Source: Candidatus Altimarinota bacterium
Lineage (GTDB): Bacteria > Patescibacteriota > Gracilibacteria > BD1-5 > UBA2023
Assembly: GCA_028714815.1 (NCBI GenBank)
Contig: JAQTLR010000006.1
Coordinates: forward strand, 1-55,179
Reading direction: 5' to 3'
Length of the DNA stretch: 55,179 bases
In this document: positions 9,545 through 20,167 of the stretch, piece by piece
Numbering within the stretch: the first letter of the stretch is position 1
Layout: each line of letters begins with the position of its first letter
Translations under genes and position numbers: made by a program
Notes under the pieces: generated by a model
Database searches by the model: none
Told to the model about the DNA's origin: nothing
Seen by the model: the letters and a program-made list of their open reading frames with translations, nothing else

Positions 9545-11275
9545 TTACAGCATAAGACTATCTATATAGGTAGCGAATTTCCCATGGTGACCTGGTTTAG
9601 GGGCATCTGTATGGACTGGAAATTTATGGGCGCCTGGATAGTCCTCTTTGAGGAGGCGTTCATAGCCGTGTACTCAGAAAATAACCATTTTTGTGTTTCC
9701 TGTATCCGATAGGGTATAGGGAATGAGCATTTTTTTAAGGAATATCCAGAATATTTCCTGTACCGATAATTCGGATGGAATATAATCATTTTCTGAAATG
9801 CATTCTTTTTTGATGATGGCGAGTACCTGTTTTGCAGTGATCATGTGTTCACTTCGAACCCACCCTTGTATAACTTTTCCGGCATTCAATATGGTATGGT
9901 GTGCTTCTCCTTTCGGACTCGGGTCTTCTCTGTTCCTGAAAAATTGTATCTCGATACCTACCGGTTTTTCACTGATATCGGGACTGACATACCCGCTATA
10001 TTTACAGTCCATATAATTATCTGAGGAACGTGTCTTTCTTCTGGAGGTGGTCATTACTGGTTCCTTGTTTTCCGCATCTTTCCAAAAGGAATGGAGAGAA
10101 TTCATATCTTCAGCGAGCCCTTTATTGCTGAAGATAAAAGCGTTCTTTCCCATGAATCGTGAAAACCAGGCGACGCACTCCGTATGATGTTCTGTCGGAA
10201 CTTCTTCGAGTACGAGTCGTACTCAGAGAAGATCATTGACGGCATCGATATTGTTGTATTTCTCATCCGAATATAATTTGATGAGAATACTTCGGATACT
10301 CTTGATTCCCGAGTCGATCATTACCGGCATATGCATTCCATTGGAAAGCGGTATATTGAATTTAACCGCCCTTTGTTGTTCTCGGCTCGAATTTTCCGAG
10401 AGTATTTTAGTTGGTGTACACCCGAGTCTCTCGAATTTTGAGAACAATACATCTTGCGCCTTTTTGGCATTTTTTTGAGCTTTTTCTATATTTCTGAGAT
10501 CTCCCCAGGCATAAAGTGCTCGTAAAAAAAGCGCCGCATCCTTGGGTATGGATCACTTGGTTGAACTCAGTCATTTATAGATGATTTCAGCAGGAGTACT
10601 TAGATCGCTGAAATCCTTTATCCCACGAAACCCTGGAAGCGAATTACGTATATCGATAGCAAATATGCTTTGTATCTTATCGATAATCCTATTGAATACC
10701 TTATTGAATTCTGTACATTCTTTTCATGGTGTTCCAGTATTCCGATGGATAATTTTATTCAAGAGATTGAATACTTGTCCTGGTGTTTTGAATTTAGCAA
10801 GCTTATGGGTCGGATATTCAACGAAGGATGAAGGAGTATGGTATTCTATATAATCGGTAAGTTTTTTGTTTTTTACGATTCCATGGATAATCCGCTTCCC
10901 GAGCTCTTCCCCGGAGATATCATGAGCACTAGTAGTATTCTGTTCAGGAATTAAGAATGCCGATATCATGGATTTTACAAGATTTCTGGTTTGTTCGTAC
11001 TGTTGTTCTTTGTTGTCTTTCGCTTCATTTTGATCATGGAGATATTTCCTGATTTTTTGTTGTACATCGAGCCAAAGAGTCGGTTTTTTCCGAAGTATTT
11101 CCAAGATGGCCTCATCGGTTATGAGTTGCACATACTGATTATCGATATCATTAGGGAGTTCTATGATATCCGATACATTTTGAGGAACCTTCACTTTCAA
11201 TCTCTTCAAAGCCTCAGATGATGGGGAGGTGAATATAATAGAGGAGACATTGTCAGTATGATTTATTCCGGTCAT
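9545..11275 (-). CDS. Possible divergent RelA/SpoT-type nucleotidyltransferase protein
   Basis: A 576-residue soluble protein, open only with UGA as Gly. The N-terminal half (residues 1-280) is helical and unknown. In the second half NDLLGVRLVLE (about residue 348) resembles the RelA/SpoT synthetase motif with its conserved Asp and Arg, and KYSGYVSPDISEKPVGIEIQFF (from about 426, 22 residues with a Gly-Tyr near the start and EIQ near the end) parallels the family's GYxSxH...EIQIRT region, followed by a His-rich stretch (EAHHTIL). If correct it would make or transfer pyrophosphate-type nucleotides. There is no HD hydrolase motif. This is an inference from motif order, not a firm match. Confidence 0.4.
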
Positions 11276-11428
11276 ATGGAGAGGGAAGTGATTTTATCTA
11301 AATAACTCCCCCTATTCTACCACAAATACTTTATTTTTCCAACTTTTATTCATGAGCATATGAAATACATTTGCTTTTTTGCATATTTTTCATATTACTA
11401 TGCGGTAAAAATGACATTTCTTTATTTC

Positions 11429-11638
11429 ATGTATATGAATGAATTCTGTTCAGGTGTTTGTGTCGAGTGTGATCGGCCGGAAGAAGATAAGAGCATTTGC
11501 ACACAGGCGCGATTGATTGAAAAATCGGATCAGGATCCCTTTTATTGGATCGGGTTCTATTCCGAAAAATTCCGGGAAATCTGGGATCAGGGGGAACGTG
11601 ATCTGGAGACGATAGAGCAACGATTATATGTCTGATAA
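11429..11638 (+). CDS. Small Cys-containing protein, unknown
   Basis: A 69-residue acidic protein beginning MYMNEFCSGVCVECDRPEED, with Cys spaced CxxxCxxC and a fourth Cys near residue 28, so metal binding is possible. It ends Tyr-Val-Gly at TAA after one TGA. An upstream ATG at 11360 would add a hydrophobic stretch (23 residues), making a membrane anchor possible; I prefer the shorter form but cannot decide. I do not recognise the family. Confidence 0.45.
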
Positions 11639-11685
11639 TTCCTTGGGGGATAATCCAGAATTTTTAAAATACTAATCTTTCCATC

Positions 11686-12231
11686 ATGAAAATCGCTATC
11701 GGAACCACGAGTTCTCCGAAAGTAGCTGGAGTGCAGGATGCTGTAGCCGTTTGCCCGTATTTCGACAACGTTCGGGATAGCATGGAATACATCCTCGAGA
11801 AAACCCCATCGGATGTCGCAGACATGCCGCTCTCGCTCGAAGTAACGCTCGAATGAGCCCGGAATCGTGCCATGAACCTGAGGAAAATGTGAATCGATGC
11901 CGATTTCTATGTGGGGATCGAAGGAGGGGTATGGCCCGTACTGGATAAAAAGGTTCTCGGAGGAACGATCTACATCATCGACAAGGCGGGGGAAGGGCAC
12001 TTCGGGATATCTCAAGCGATGGAAGTTCCACCGGTCATAGAAAAAATGCTGTATGAGGAATGAAAAGAACTCGGGCCCGCGATGGAGCTCCTGAAGGGAA
12101 GTGTGGCGACCCGGAGCGAAGAGGGGAGTATGGGTGCCTGGTCCGACAATATGCTCGTGCGGAAAGACGAGTTCAGTCTCGCCTTCAAGGCGGCAATCAG
12201 TCCGTTTTTCAACGGATACTATAAATTATAA
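11686..12231 (+). CDS. Non-canonical purine NTP phosphatase (YjjX/DUF84 family)
   Basis: A 181-residue enzyme. The start MKIAIGTTSSPKVAGVQDA, the central ADFYVGIEGGV and the late EGSMGAWSDNMLVRKDEF are hallmarks of the inosine/xanthosine triphosphatase family (YjjX), which removes damaged purine nucleotides (ITP, XTP) from the pool. The length is normal. Three in-frame TGA codons fall at glycines (TLEGARNRA, RKMGID, YEEGKELGP), of which the first and last are conserved family glycines. It sits just before a deoxynucleoside kinase, suggesting a small nucleotide-pool cluster. Confidence 0.85.
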
Positions 12232-12301
12232 AACTTTAGAAGTTGCGGATTATTCCCATTTACGATATACTTGCAATAGAAGTATTCTATAAATAGCGAT
12301 T

Positions 12302-13093
12302 ATGCTGTCAAAAAAGGCGCAAGCGGTAGCCGATCACGTATCGGATCTTGAACATATGCAACTCTTGAAAATCTCGGGAGTATCTTTCCGTGAGTTTCTT
12401 CTCGAACACAGAAGATTCCCTGTTATCGCCATAACAGGGCAATCCGGAGTCGGGAAGACTACGTTTACCGATATCTTCATAAACAGTTTGCACGAGCGTC
12501 TCGAATCGGATTTTCCTCTCGTGCCCCCGGATGTCAAGAAACTTACGGAACTCCCGCAGATGAGCCCCTATCTCCCGATCATCAAAGCCTCCTCGGATGG
12601 ACTCTCTGATCAAACCCTCTGGGAGAAGAATCAGGAGCTTTTCCGTGTGCTCGACGAGGCTATCTTGACCAAAGCTTCCCTCGAATCGAAGAACTCGGTG
12701 ATCGTTATGGATTTCTCGATCATCCAAGTGCTCGTGTATGCTCATATGAAGATCAAATGAGCAGCAGGAAAAGATTTTATCCAAACATTCAACGGATCTT
12801 TCAAGAACCTTCCGAAACCGGATTTCCTCGTCCATATCGCTGCCGAGCCGGAGACAGTCCTGAAACGTTTACAATCCCGGGGATCTTTCATCGATGATCA
12901 GATCCAGAAGCATACCGAAGAACTCCATAGTTACTACAGCGAGGACGGGAGGGATCTCCTCTCGGAATATTACGAGGGCATTCCGATCATCCGGGTCCAT
13001 ACGGACTTACTCGACCTCGTGAACAACACGGGCGATAAAGCACTGGCCACAAAAGAAGCAGTGAATGAGACGCTCATGAGGATTGCGGCATAG
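12302..13093 (+). CDS. Deoxynucleoside kinase-like P-loop protein
   Basis: A 263-residue protein with Walker A GQSGVGKTT at about residues 44-52 and the later layout of dNK/thymidylate-kinase enzymes: a DFSI motif after the second strand (about 139), then PKPDFLVHIAAEPETVLKRL (from about 177), the usual strand and arginine lid helix. Such kinases phosphorylate scavenged deoxynucleosides. The first 40 residues are an extra helix. One TGA codon lies at residue 153 (KIKGAAGKD). Substrate preference cannot be read from sequence. Salvage fits an organism with reduced biosynthesis. Confidence 0.65.
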
Positions 13094-13153
13094 ATTTCTG
13101 TATTGCTTGACGAAAGAAGATGAAAAAACTATCTATTATACTATTCACTCCAC

Positions 13154-13402
13154 ATGAAAAAATACTGTACACTCAATAATGTCATGCAGATCGGACTTCT
13201 TATCTTCACAGGAATCGGATTCCTTCTCATGTCCATGAAATTGCCGCAGTACGGAGTCATCGTAAGCCTTTTTGCTCAGATATTCTGGTTCTACGCTTCC
13301 TATAAGGCATGGAAAGAGGCCGGACAGATCAGTATATTTATCAATACCTTCGCCCTCACTGTGGTATTTGCGTATGGAGTCTTAAATTATTGGGTATTGT
13401 AA
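13154..13402 (+). CDS. Small three-helix membrane protein, unknown
   Basis: An 82-residue hydrophobic protein with membrane segments at about residues 11-27, 32-50 and 60-79. The middle of the protein (IFWFYASYKAWKEAGQISIFIN) has the look of small conserved inner-membrane proteins of unknown role. It ends in TAA just before the promoter of the structured RNA. Confidence 0.65.
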   Translation: MKKYCTLNNVMQIGLLIFTGIGFLLMSMKLPQYGVIVSLFAQIFWFYASYKAWKEAGQISIFINTFALTVVFAYGVLNYWVL

Positions 13403-13436
13403 ATCTGTTTTTTATCCCGAATCCCGAGAGAAAAAC

Positions 13437-13464
13437 TTGCCAAAATCCCATTTCTCCCTATACT
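13437..13464 (+). promoter_or_regulatory. Promoter of the structured RNA
   Basis: TTGCCA (13437-13442) and TATACT (13459-13464) with a 16-base spacer, one of the clearest promoters in the window. It predicts a transcript beginning near 13470. Confidence 0.65.
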
Positions 13465-13469
13465 GTCCG

Positions 13470-13675
13470 CAGTAATCAAAGGCATTTGAGCGGCTATCAC
13501 CCGCAAGCCGAGAGCAGAAAGGATTCGTCCGAGTAGACCTCTCCGGGAGTTCCCGTCACAGAACGCAAATCAAGTAGGGGCTGACCCGTGTGTCCGCCTA
13601 CCACGCTTTCCGGTGGTACCTTCCTGAATCGTCAGGACCGAAAGCATCCGTTATTTTGTAACCGGGTGCTTTTTT
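13470..13675 (+). ncRNA. Structured RNA of unknown class, about 200 nt
   Basis: A region without a plausible reading frame, bounded by its own promoter and by a terminator-like stem (AGCATCCGTTA with TAACCGGGTGCT, then six T at about 13669-13674). It contains several perfect small hairpins: GGA-TTCG-TCC near 13521, TACCAC/GTGGTA near 13599-13618 and TCCTGA/TCAGGA near 13622-13637. Size and layout would suit a housekeeping small RNA or a regulatory leader of the HAD gene that starts right at the T run. I tried tmRNA, RNase P RNA, SRP RNA, 6S RNA and common riboswitches and could not match any convincingly. Confidence 0.5.
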
Positions 13676-14416
13676 ATGTTCAAGATGATTGTTTTCGACC
13701 TCGATGGAACCCTTGCTCCGAGTAAGGGACAGATGGATAGCGAGATGGTCGGGCTTTTTAAAATTCTCCTCTCTAAATACGAAGTCGGGGTGATTTCAGG
13801 CGGAGATTATCCGCAGTTCCAGAAACAGATCATCCCATTTCTCGGGGATGATGCGATGCTTCTTCGGAATCTCTATGTTTGTCCAACCTGTAGCACGAAG
13901 ATGTATCTATATCGGAACTCTGATTGGCAGAAACTTTATTCTCTCGATTTTACACCATCTGAAAAAGAACATATTATCCGTGTCTTAGACCAGGCAATCA
14001 TAGATCTTGGACTCAAACCGGAGCAGACCTGGGGGGAACTTATCGAAGATCGCGAGACACAGATCACTTATGCAGCGCTCGGTCAACAAGCTCCGCTCGA
14101 AGCGAAAAAAGTGTATGATTCCGATTTCGAGAAACGAAAGAAAGTGCGAGAATATATCCTCAATGATCTCCAGTGATTCAATGTTCTCATAGGATGAGCG
14201 ACTTGCATCGATATAACACGGGCATGAGTCGATAAGGCTTATGGGGTCCGGAAGCTCATGGAGGTTTCGGGAGTAGGGTTGAACGAGATCATCTTCGTCG
14301 GAGATGCGGTGTTTCCCGGAGGGAATGATTATCCCCCACTTGAGATAGGAGTCACTACTAAACGGGTTTTCGATGTCGAGGATACAAAAGAGTTTATCAG
14401 GAGTTTAATTGTCTAA
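13676..14416 (+). CDS. HAD-superfamily hydrolase (phosphomannomutase-like, type IIB)
   Basis: A 246-residue enzyme. It opens with the HAD nucleophile motif VFDLDGTLAPS (Asp at 8 and 10), has motif II ISGGDY near residue 41 and the acidic motif IIFVGDAVFPGGND near 203-216. The cap and this last motif resemble eukaryote-type phosphomannomutase, but a sugar phosphatase is equally possible. A CPTC pair near residues 66-69 may be structural. Three TGA codons are read as Gly (LQGFNVLIGGATC, TRAGVDK). The start could also be the ATG at 13685. Confidence 0.7.
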
Positions 14417-14426
14417 CTTGTATAGT

Positions 14427-15053
14427 ATGATCACTTCCTCTCCAAAACACCAGATCATCTTCATCCACGGATGAGAGACATTCGACTCCGATGCGGCGTA
14501 TATGGATTTTCTCGCTCGGTGGGAGTATGATCCGTGCAAACGTTTTCCGAGTTGGAAAAAGTGGGTCATGGACGGACTCTCCGACCGATTCGAGTCGTTC
14601 ACGCCTGATATGCCCTGCAAACAGAAGGCGGAGTATGGAGCATGGAAGATCTGGTTCGAGAAACTCTTTCCGTACCTGGGTGATCAAAAGACGATTCTTG
14701 TCGGACATTCGCTCGGCGGAATATTCGTTGCAAAATATTTGTCCGAAAATACCTTCACGAAGCGCCTCGCTCAAGTTCATCTCATCGCGCCGGTACTGGA
14801 CAATGAATGACTCGTCGGAGAATCGGTCGGAAGCTTCGTCTTCGATCCGAAGCATCTCCCGAACCTTGCCTCACAATCGGACGAAGTCCACATCTGGAGT
14901 TCCCTCGACGATCCGGTCGTCCCACGCTCGCACGCCGAGCGGTACCACGCCGCGATCCCAGGATCTGAGCTTCATACATTCTCCGATCGCGGACACTTCT
15001 TCGGACAGCCGTCATTCGTGGAGTTGTTTTTGGAGATAGGGAAGGTGGTGTAG
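14427..15053 (+). CDS. Alpha/beta hydrolase (RBBP9/YdeN-like)
   Basis: A 208-residue serine hydrolase. FIHGGETFDSD near the N terminus is the oxyanion region, GHSLGG (about residues 95-100) holds the catalytic serine, and DDPVVP and DRGHFF near the end provide the Asp and His. Size and order match the small RBBP9/YdeN family, whose bacterial substrates are mostly unknown. Two TGA codons fall at HGGET and NEGLVG. The gene follows the HAD gene by 10 bases and is probably cotranscribed. Confidence 0.8.
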
Positions 15054-15077
15054 GGGTTTATTTTTTCACTTTTTGAT

Positions 15078-15512
15078 ATGGAGCAGATTAGTCCTGAGAT
15101 ACTTGGAAGATTTGATGAATGGAATGGAGAGAAGAAACAGATCCATATGATTGATCCTGATGGATTTTATGTGAATGAACGAGAAATATGGTACGTAAAA
15201 CTGGGGATGAATGTCGGGAATGAATCGAATGGGAAGCAGGACTTTCGTCGTCCGGTTTTGGTCGTGAAAAAGGTAGGGAATCTATTTTTCGTGGTTCCGA
15301 TGACTACAAAGGGAAAAGACTCGAAATTTTACCACACACTTCAGAAAAATGAATATATAGAACATTATCGCGATCAGATTCCTGAGGTTTCTCGCGCGCA
15401 ACTTTCTCAGGTACGGATCATGGATAAGCGCAGATTCCTCGACCGTATCGGATACGTTCACAAGGAAGAATTCGCAGAAATAAAAAAGAAACTCAGAGAA
15501 TTATTGCTCTAA
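15078..15512 (+). CDS. MazF/PemK-family toxin-like protein, no antitoxin partner
   Basis: A 144-residue protein. From residue 35 it shows the PemK/MazF barrel: EIWYVKLGMNVGNESNGK, then FRRPVLVVKK, FFVVPMTTKGKD and SRAQLSQVRIMDKRRF. MazF family members cut RNA at short sequences. The N-terminal 30 residues are extra. No antitoxin-sized gene lies beside it: upstream is the hydrolase and downstream is ileS. It may be solitary or controlled from elsewhere. It has no in-frame TGA. Confidence 0.7.
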   Translation: MEQISPEILGRFDEWNGEKKQIHMIDPDGFYVNEREIWYVKLGMNVGNESNGKQDFRRPVLVVKKVGNLFFVVPMTTKGKDSKFYHTLQKNEYIEHYRDQIPEVSRAQLSQVRIMDKRRFLDRIGYVHKEEFAEIKKKLRELLL

Positions 15513-15626
15513 GTTTCCGTTATTTTCCCTGCAAGCAGGGGATCCCGAAGGACATTTGTACAAGCAGTATATACGAAACGGTTATAATTGCAAATTTTAC
15601 TCATAATTTCTTAATTTCTCACTCCT

Positions 15627-18600
15627 ATGTCATTCCCACAAATCAATTCCCGCCAGTCTTTCCCAGCTCTCGAACTCGAGACGCTCGCATATTGGAAAGC
15701 GAATAATACCTTCCAGAAATCGCTTGAAATCCGAGCGGACGCTCCGGAGTTCAATTTCTACGATGGTCCTCCGTTTGCGACCGGAACTCCGCACTATGGT
15801 CACCTCCTCGCAGGGACGATCAAAGATGTGATTCCACGATACCAGACCATGCAGGGCAAGTTCGTAGAGCGACGCTTCGGGTGGGATTGTCATGGTCTTC
15901 CGATCGAGAATATCGTCGAAAAGAAGCTTGGAATTTCCGGGAAGAAGGATATCGAGGACAAGATCGGAGTCTTCGAGTTCAACGAGCAGTGCCGTGCGAA
16001 TGTATTCGGGTATACGGACGTCTGGCGACAAACCGTCGAGCGCATGGGACGATGGGTGGATATGGACAACGATTATAAGACCATGGATACCGACTTCATG
16101 GAGTCGGTTTGGTGGGTGTTCAAGAGCATCTACGACAAGGGGTATGTGTACGAATCGTACCGCGTCGTTCCGTACTGTCCGCGCTGTTCCACTCCATTAT
16201 CCAATTTCGAGGTCAATCAAGGGTACGAGGACAAGCAGGATAAGGCGGTGACCGTGAAGTTCAAAGTGAAGGGAACGGCGAGCAAGTATATCCTCGCATG
16301 GACCACGACTCCGTGGACTCTTCCAGCGAACCTCGGGCTCGCAGTCGGAGTGGATTTGACGTACGTCGAGATTCTCGACAAAGCGACCGGAGATACCTAC
16401 GTGCTCGCGAAAGACCGAATCGCGACCTATTACAAAAATCCTGAGGATTATACTTTAATACGTGAATATCCAGGATCCTGTCTCGTGGGACTCTCGTATG
16501 AACCGATGTTCGATGATGTGGTGACGCTTGCCAAAGCGGGAACCGCTTCCGACGATGTAGAGCTTGGAGAAAATGCCTACAAAGTCGTACCCGGGCACCA
16601 TGTCACAACCGATTCCGGAACCGGGGTCGTGCATATCGCTCCTGCTTATGGAGTCGATGATGCGGAAATCGGACAGAAGGAGAGGCTCGGATTCATCTCA
16701 CATATCGATGCCATCGGACACACGACCGGGCTTTTGACCGATAACGACGTGTACGTATTCGACTTCAACCAGATCGTCATCGACCGGCTGAAAGCCGAGA
16801 AAAAACTCATCCATATCGGAACCATCGACCACTCATATCCGCACTGCTACCGCTGTCATACTCCACTCATCTACCGTGCGATTTCTGCGTGGTACGTGAA
16901 CGTGGAATCTCTCAAGGATCGGATGATTGCGAACAACCAGAAAGTGAACTGGATGCCCGATAATATCAAGGATGGACGGTTCGGGAAATGGGTGGAAGGG
17001 GCCCGTGACTGGAATATCTCTCGTAATCGCTACTGGGGTTCTGCGATTCCGGTGTGGAAGAATGAAGATGGAGATATCATCGTCATAGGTTCCGTACAGG
17101 AACTCTACGAAGCGAATAAAGAATTCGGACAAATCTATGAGGAAAACGGTGCATATTTCTACACCGATTCCAAACAACCAGTTGATCTTCATAAACATTT
17201 CGTGGATCAGATCAAGCTCTCGAAAGACGGAAAAACCTACACCCGTATTCCAGAGGTTCTCGACTGTTGGTTCGAGTCCGGATCGATGCCGTACGCGAGC
17301 AAACACTATCCATTCGAGGGAACCGATAACTTCAAATTCCCGGCGGATTTTATCGCGGAAGGGCTGGATCAGACCCGCGGTTGGTTCTATACGCTCCTTA
17401 TTCTCGGGACCGCACTGTTCGACAATACACCGTTCCTGAATGTCATCGTCAATGGCATCATTCTCGCGGAGGACGGGCGCAAAATGAGCAAGTCGCTCAA
17501 GAATTATCCGGATCCATTGGAACTCGTCGAGAAACATGGAGCCGATGCTCTCCGGTTCTATCTCCTCTCCTCTCCGGTCGTGAAAGCCGATGATCTCCGA
17601 TTCTCGGAGGCGGGAGTCGAGGAAGTGGTGAAGAAAGTGTTGCTTCCGCTCTGGAATACCTACAGCTTCTTCACGACGTACGCGAATATCGACTCTTGGA
17701 TGCCATCCGGAGCTCGCTTCACTGTCATGCGCCATGGCGAGACCGATGCGAATCTCGGGAAACGAATTTCGGATGCAGGAGAAACTTCTCCGCTCAATGA
17801 AACAGGAAAGGAACAAGCCCGGAAAGCCGGAGCTCAGATGAAACAGGAAGGAAGGGAATTCGATATCATTATTGCCACTCCGGCAGAACGTACTCAGGAG
17901 ACGGCAAAACTGGTTGCAGCGGAACTTGGATATACGGGTGAAATTGTTATCATACCGGAATTCATCGAACGGTATGCGGGAGAGTGTTCCGGGAAGAGCC
18001 ATGCCGAAATAGAAGCATGGTATCGGGAAAAAACCGGGAAAGACATGGATGGTCCACACCACTATAAAGCGGCATACGAACACGGAGGAGGAGAACATGA
18101 AGAATCCCATCAGGCACGTGTGGAAAAGGCCATCGATGATATCCTTGTGAAATACCCAGGGAAGCGCGTGCTGGTGATAGCCCACGGGGGGACATTCCGA
18201 GCTTTCAATACCCATTTCTTCAGCCTCTCCATGGATGAAGGGTATCGATGAAACGGTCGGATAGGGAATGCGGAATATTGCGATTTCCTCGCGATACCGC
18301 TCAGTAATAAGCTGGATACTTGGATCATCTCGCGTCTCAACCGCCTCGTTGCGACCGTCGCTGGAGGATTCGAAGCATATGATCTCCAGATCCCGACCCG
18401 AGCCATCACGGAATTCATGGATGACCTCACGAACTGGTACGTCCGACGATCCCGTCGAAGGTTCTGGAAATCTGAGAATGATGGAGATAAGTTTGAGGCG
18501 TACGAGACGCTCTACCATGTCCTCACGACGCTCACCAAAGTCATGGCGCCGATCACCCCGATGATCTCGGAAGCGGTCTACCGCGGACTCACCGGGCATG

Positions 18601-19349
18601 AATCTGTGCATCTCAAGCGATTCCCGGAATTCACCCGAGCCCACATGTTCGATAGCCTCGAAGCCGATATGAAACGGGCTCGGGATATCATCGTTCTCGG
18701 ACTCGCGCTCCGTGGTCAGAAGAAGATCCGTGTCCGCCAACCGCTCTCATCGATCACGATCGGGGAAAACCTGAGCGAATATTTCCAGGAAATCATCCGC
18801 GAGGAATTGAATGTGAAAGAGGTGAAAACAGAGGATATGGGGCACGTAGCGAAAAAGATCTGCAAACCCAATGCCAAGCTTATCGGACCACGGTTCGGGA
18901 GAGCTGTGCAGGATATCATCGTCCAAGCGAAATCCGGAAATTTCCAGGAGCTTGGCAACGGACGAATCCAGGTTGGAGAATATATCCTCGAGTGAGGCGA
19001 GTACGAAATCGCCTATGAACCCCTCGAATGAGTAACGCTCGATGTCATGAGCGGAACCGGAATGGTGATCGCGATGGATACGGTTATCACCGAAGAACTC
19101 GAACTGGAGGGATACGCTCGCGACCTCGTCCGAGTGATCCAAGACCTCCGAAAAGAGGCCGGATACGAAGTATCTGATCGGGTGCGAGTCGCCCTCCACG
19201 GTGAAAAGATGGAGAGAATTCTTTCGCTCTTCTCGGACTATATCACTTCAGAAACACTCTCAGTGATCGATAATACCCTCAGAGAAGGGGATATCTCCCG
19301 AAAGATGGATGTGGAGGGGATTATGGTGGAAGTGGTAGTAAAACGGTAA
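15627..19349 (+). CDS. ileS: Isoleucyl-tRNA synthetase with inserted histidine-phosphatase domain
   Basis: A 1240-residue protein. The class I signature is HYGH at 56-59 and KMSKS at 619-623; the CP1 editing domain lies between (TTDSGTGVVHIAP). The long form is of the eukaryote/archaea-like IleRS type. At residues about 695-893, where catalytic core normally passes straight to the anticodon-binding helices, sits a complete histidine-phosphatase domain: VMRHGETDAN (RHG with His703), IIATPAERTQETA, FIERYAGECSGKSHAE, and IAHGGTF with the second catalytic His853. Synthetase sequence then resumes at NKLDTWIISRLNRLV. Three TGA codons are read as Gly. The frame is continuous across both joins. It probably charges tRNA-Ile in the cytoplasm; the role of the phosphatase is unknown. 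Confidence 0.95.
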
Positions 19350-19352
19350 TTC

Positions 19353-19389
19353 AAAAAAACTCCGAATCGAATCGATTCGGAGTTTTTTT
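19353..19389. terminator. Bidirectional terminator between ileS and map
   Basis: A 13-bp perfect stem (AACTCCGAATCGA and its complement) with A runs on the left and T runs on the right, so it can end both convergent transcripts. Confidence 0.9.
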
Positions 19390-19390
19390 G

Positions 19391-20155
19391 TTATACTACC
19401 GTCAATAACTCATATCCGCTCTCGGTCACCAGAATCGTGTGCTCGAACTGGGCGGAGTCGCTCGCGTCCTTGGTTTTGACCGTCCATTTGTCGGGCATGA
19501 GTTTGGTCTGGTGGGCTCCGGTATTGATCATGGGCTCTATGGTGAAGATCATCCCCGGTTCGATGAGCTCTCCGGAGTCTTTGGGGGCTTTGTGGTAGAC
19601 ATAGGGTTCTTCATGGAAGGCGACTCCGACCCCGTGACCGGTATATTCCCGGACGACCGAGTATCCGTGCCGCTCGGCGTGCCGAGCGATCTCGTACCCG
19701 ATATTCCCGAACCGGTTCCCGGGATAGACCTGCTTGAGTCCAATCTCCAGGCAGGTTCGTGCCATGTCGATGAGTTTTTCTCGTGCTTTGGAGATATTCC
19801 CGACCGCGAACATCCGGGAGGTGTCCCCGAAATACCCGTCCACGATGGTGGTCACATCCACATTGATGATATCCCCCTCTTTGAGGATCTCTTTCTTGGA
19901 TGGGATCCCGTGACAGATCACGTCATTGGCCGAGATACAGGTATAGCGAGGATATCCATGGTATCCGATGCAGGCAGATTTCCCGCCGTTATTGAGGATA
20001 AAAGTATTGCAGATCTGATCAAGTTCCTCGGTCGAAATACCTGGCTTGATATAGGATTCTATCATCTGGAGAACAGACGCCGCAAGACGAGAGGATTTCC
20101 TGATCCCCTCGATCTGTTCCGGTGTTTTTATGATGATTTTGGGTGTTTTTGCCAT
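19391..20155 (-). CDS. map: Methionine aminopeptidase, type I
   Basis: A 254-residue enzyme that removes the starting Met from new proteins. The five metal ligands of the pita-bread fold are present: Asp in INVDVTTIVDGYFGDTSR (two), His in YTGHGVG, Glu in FTIEPMI and Glu in QFEHTILVTE. Length and the absence of a zinc-finger N terminus fit the short bacterial type I. No in-frame TGA occurs. It is the last gene of a minus-strand set with ybaB and a HEPN-like membrane protein; 12 bases separate it from the latter. Confidence 0.95.
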   Translation of the reverse strand: MAKTPKIIIKTPEQIEGIRKSSRLAASVLQMIESYIKPGISTEELDQICNTFILNNGGKSACIGYHGYPRYTCISANDVICHGIPSKKEILKEGDIINVDVTTIVDGYFGDTSRMFAVGNISKAREKLIDMARTCLEIGLKQVYPGNRFGNIGYEIARHAERHGYSVVREYTGHGVGVAFHEEPYVYHKAPKDSGELIEPGMIFTIEPMINTGAHQTKLMPDKWTVKTKDASDSAQFEHTILVTESGYELLTVV

Positions 20156-20167
20156 AGATTGATTACA

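Noticed and set aside
13600-13625. GGTGGTACC that looks like a T-box antiterminator
   Set aside because: GTGGTA is the 3' side of a hairpin with TACCAC just before it, there is no specifier stem, and the next gene is a HAD phosphatase rather than a synthetase.
13470-13675. 6S, SRP, RNase P or tmRNA assignment
   Set aside because: Diagnostic core sequences of each were looked for on both strands and not found.
16833-18740. 635-residue minus-strand open frame inside ileS
   Set aside because: Antisense shadow of a strongly conserved gene; no family features.
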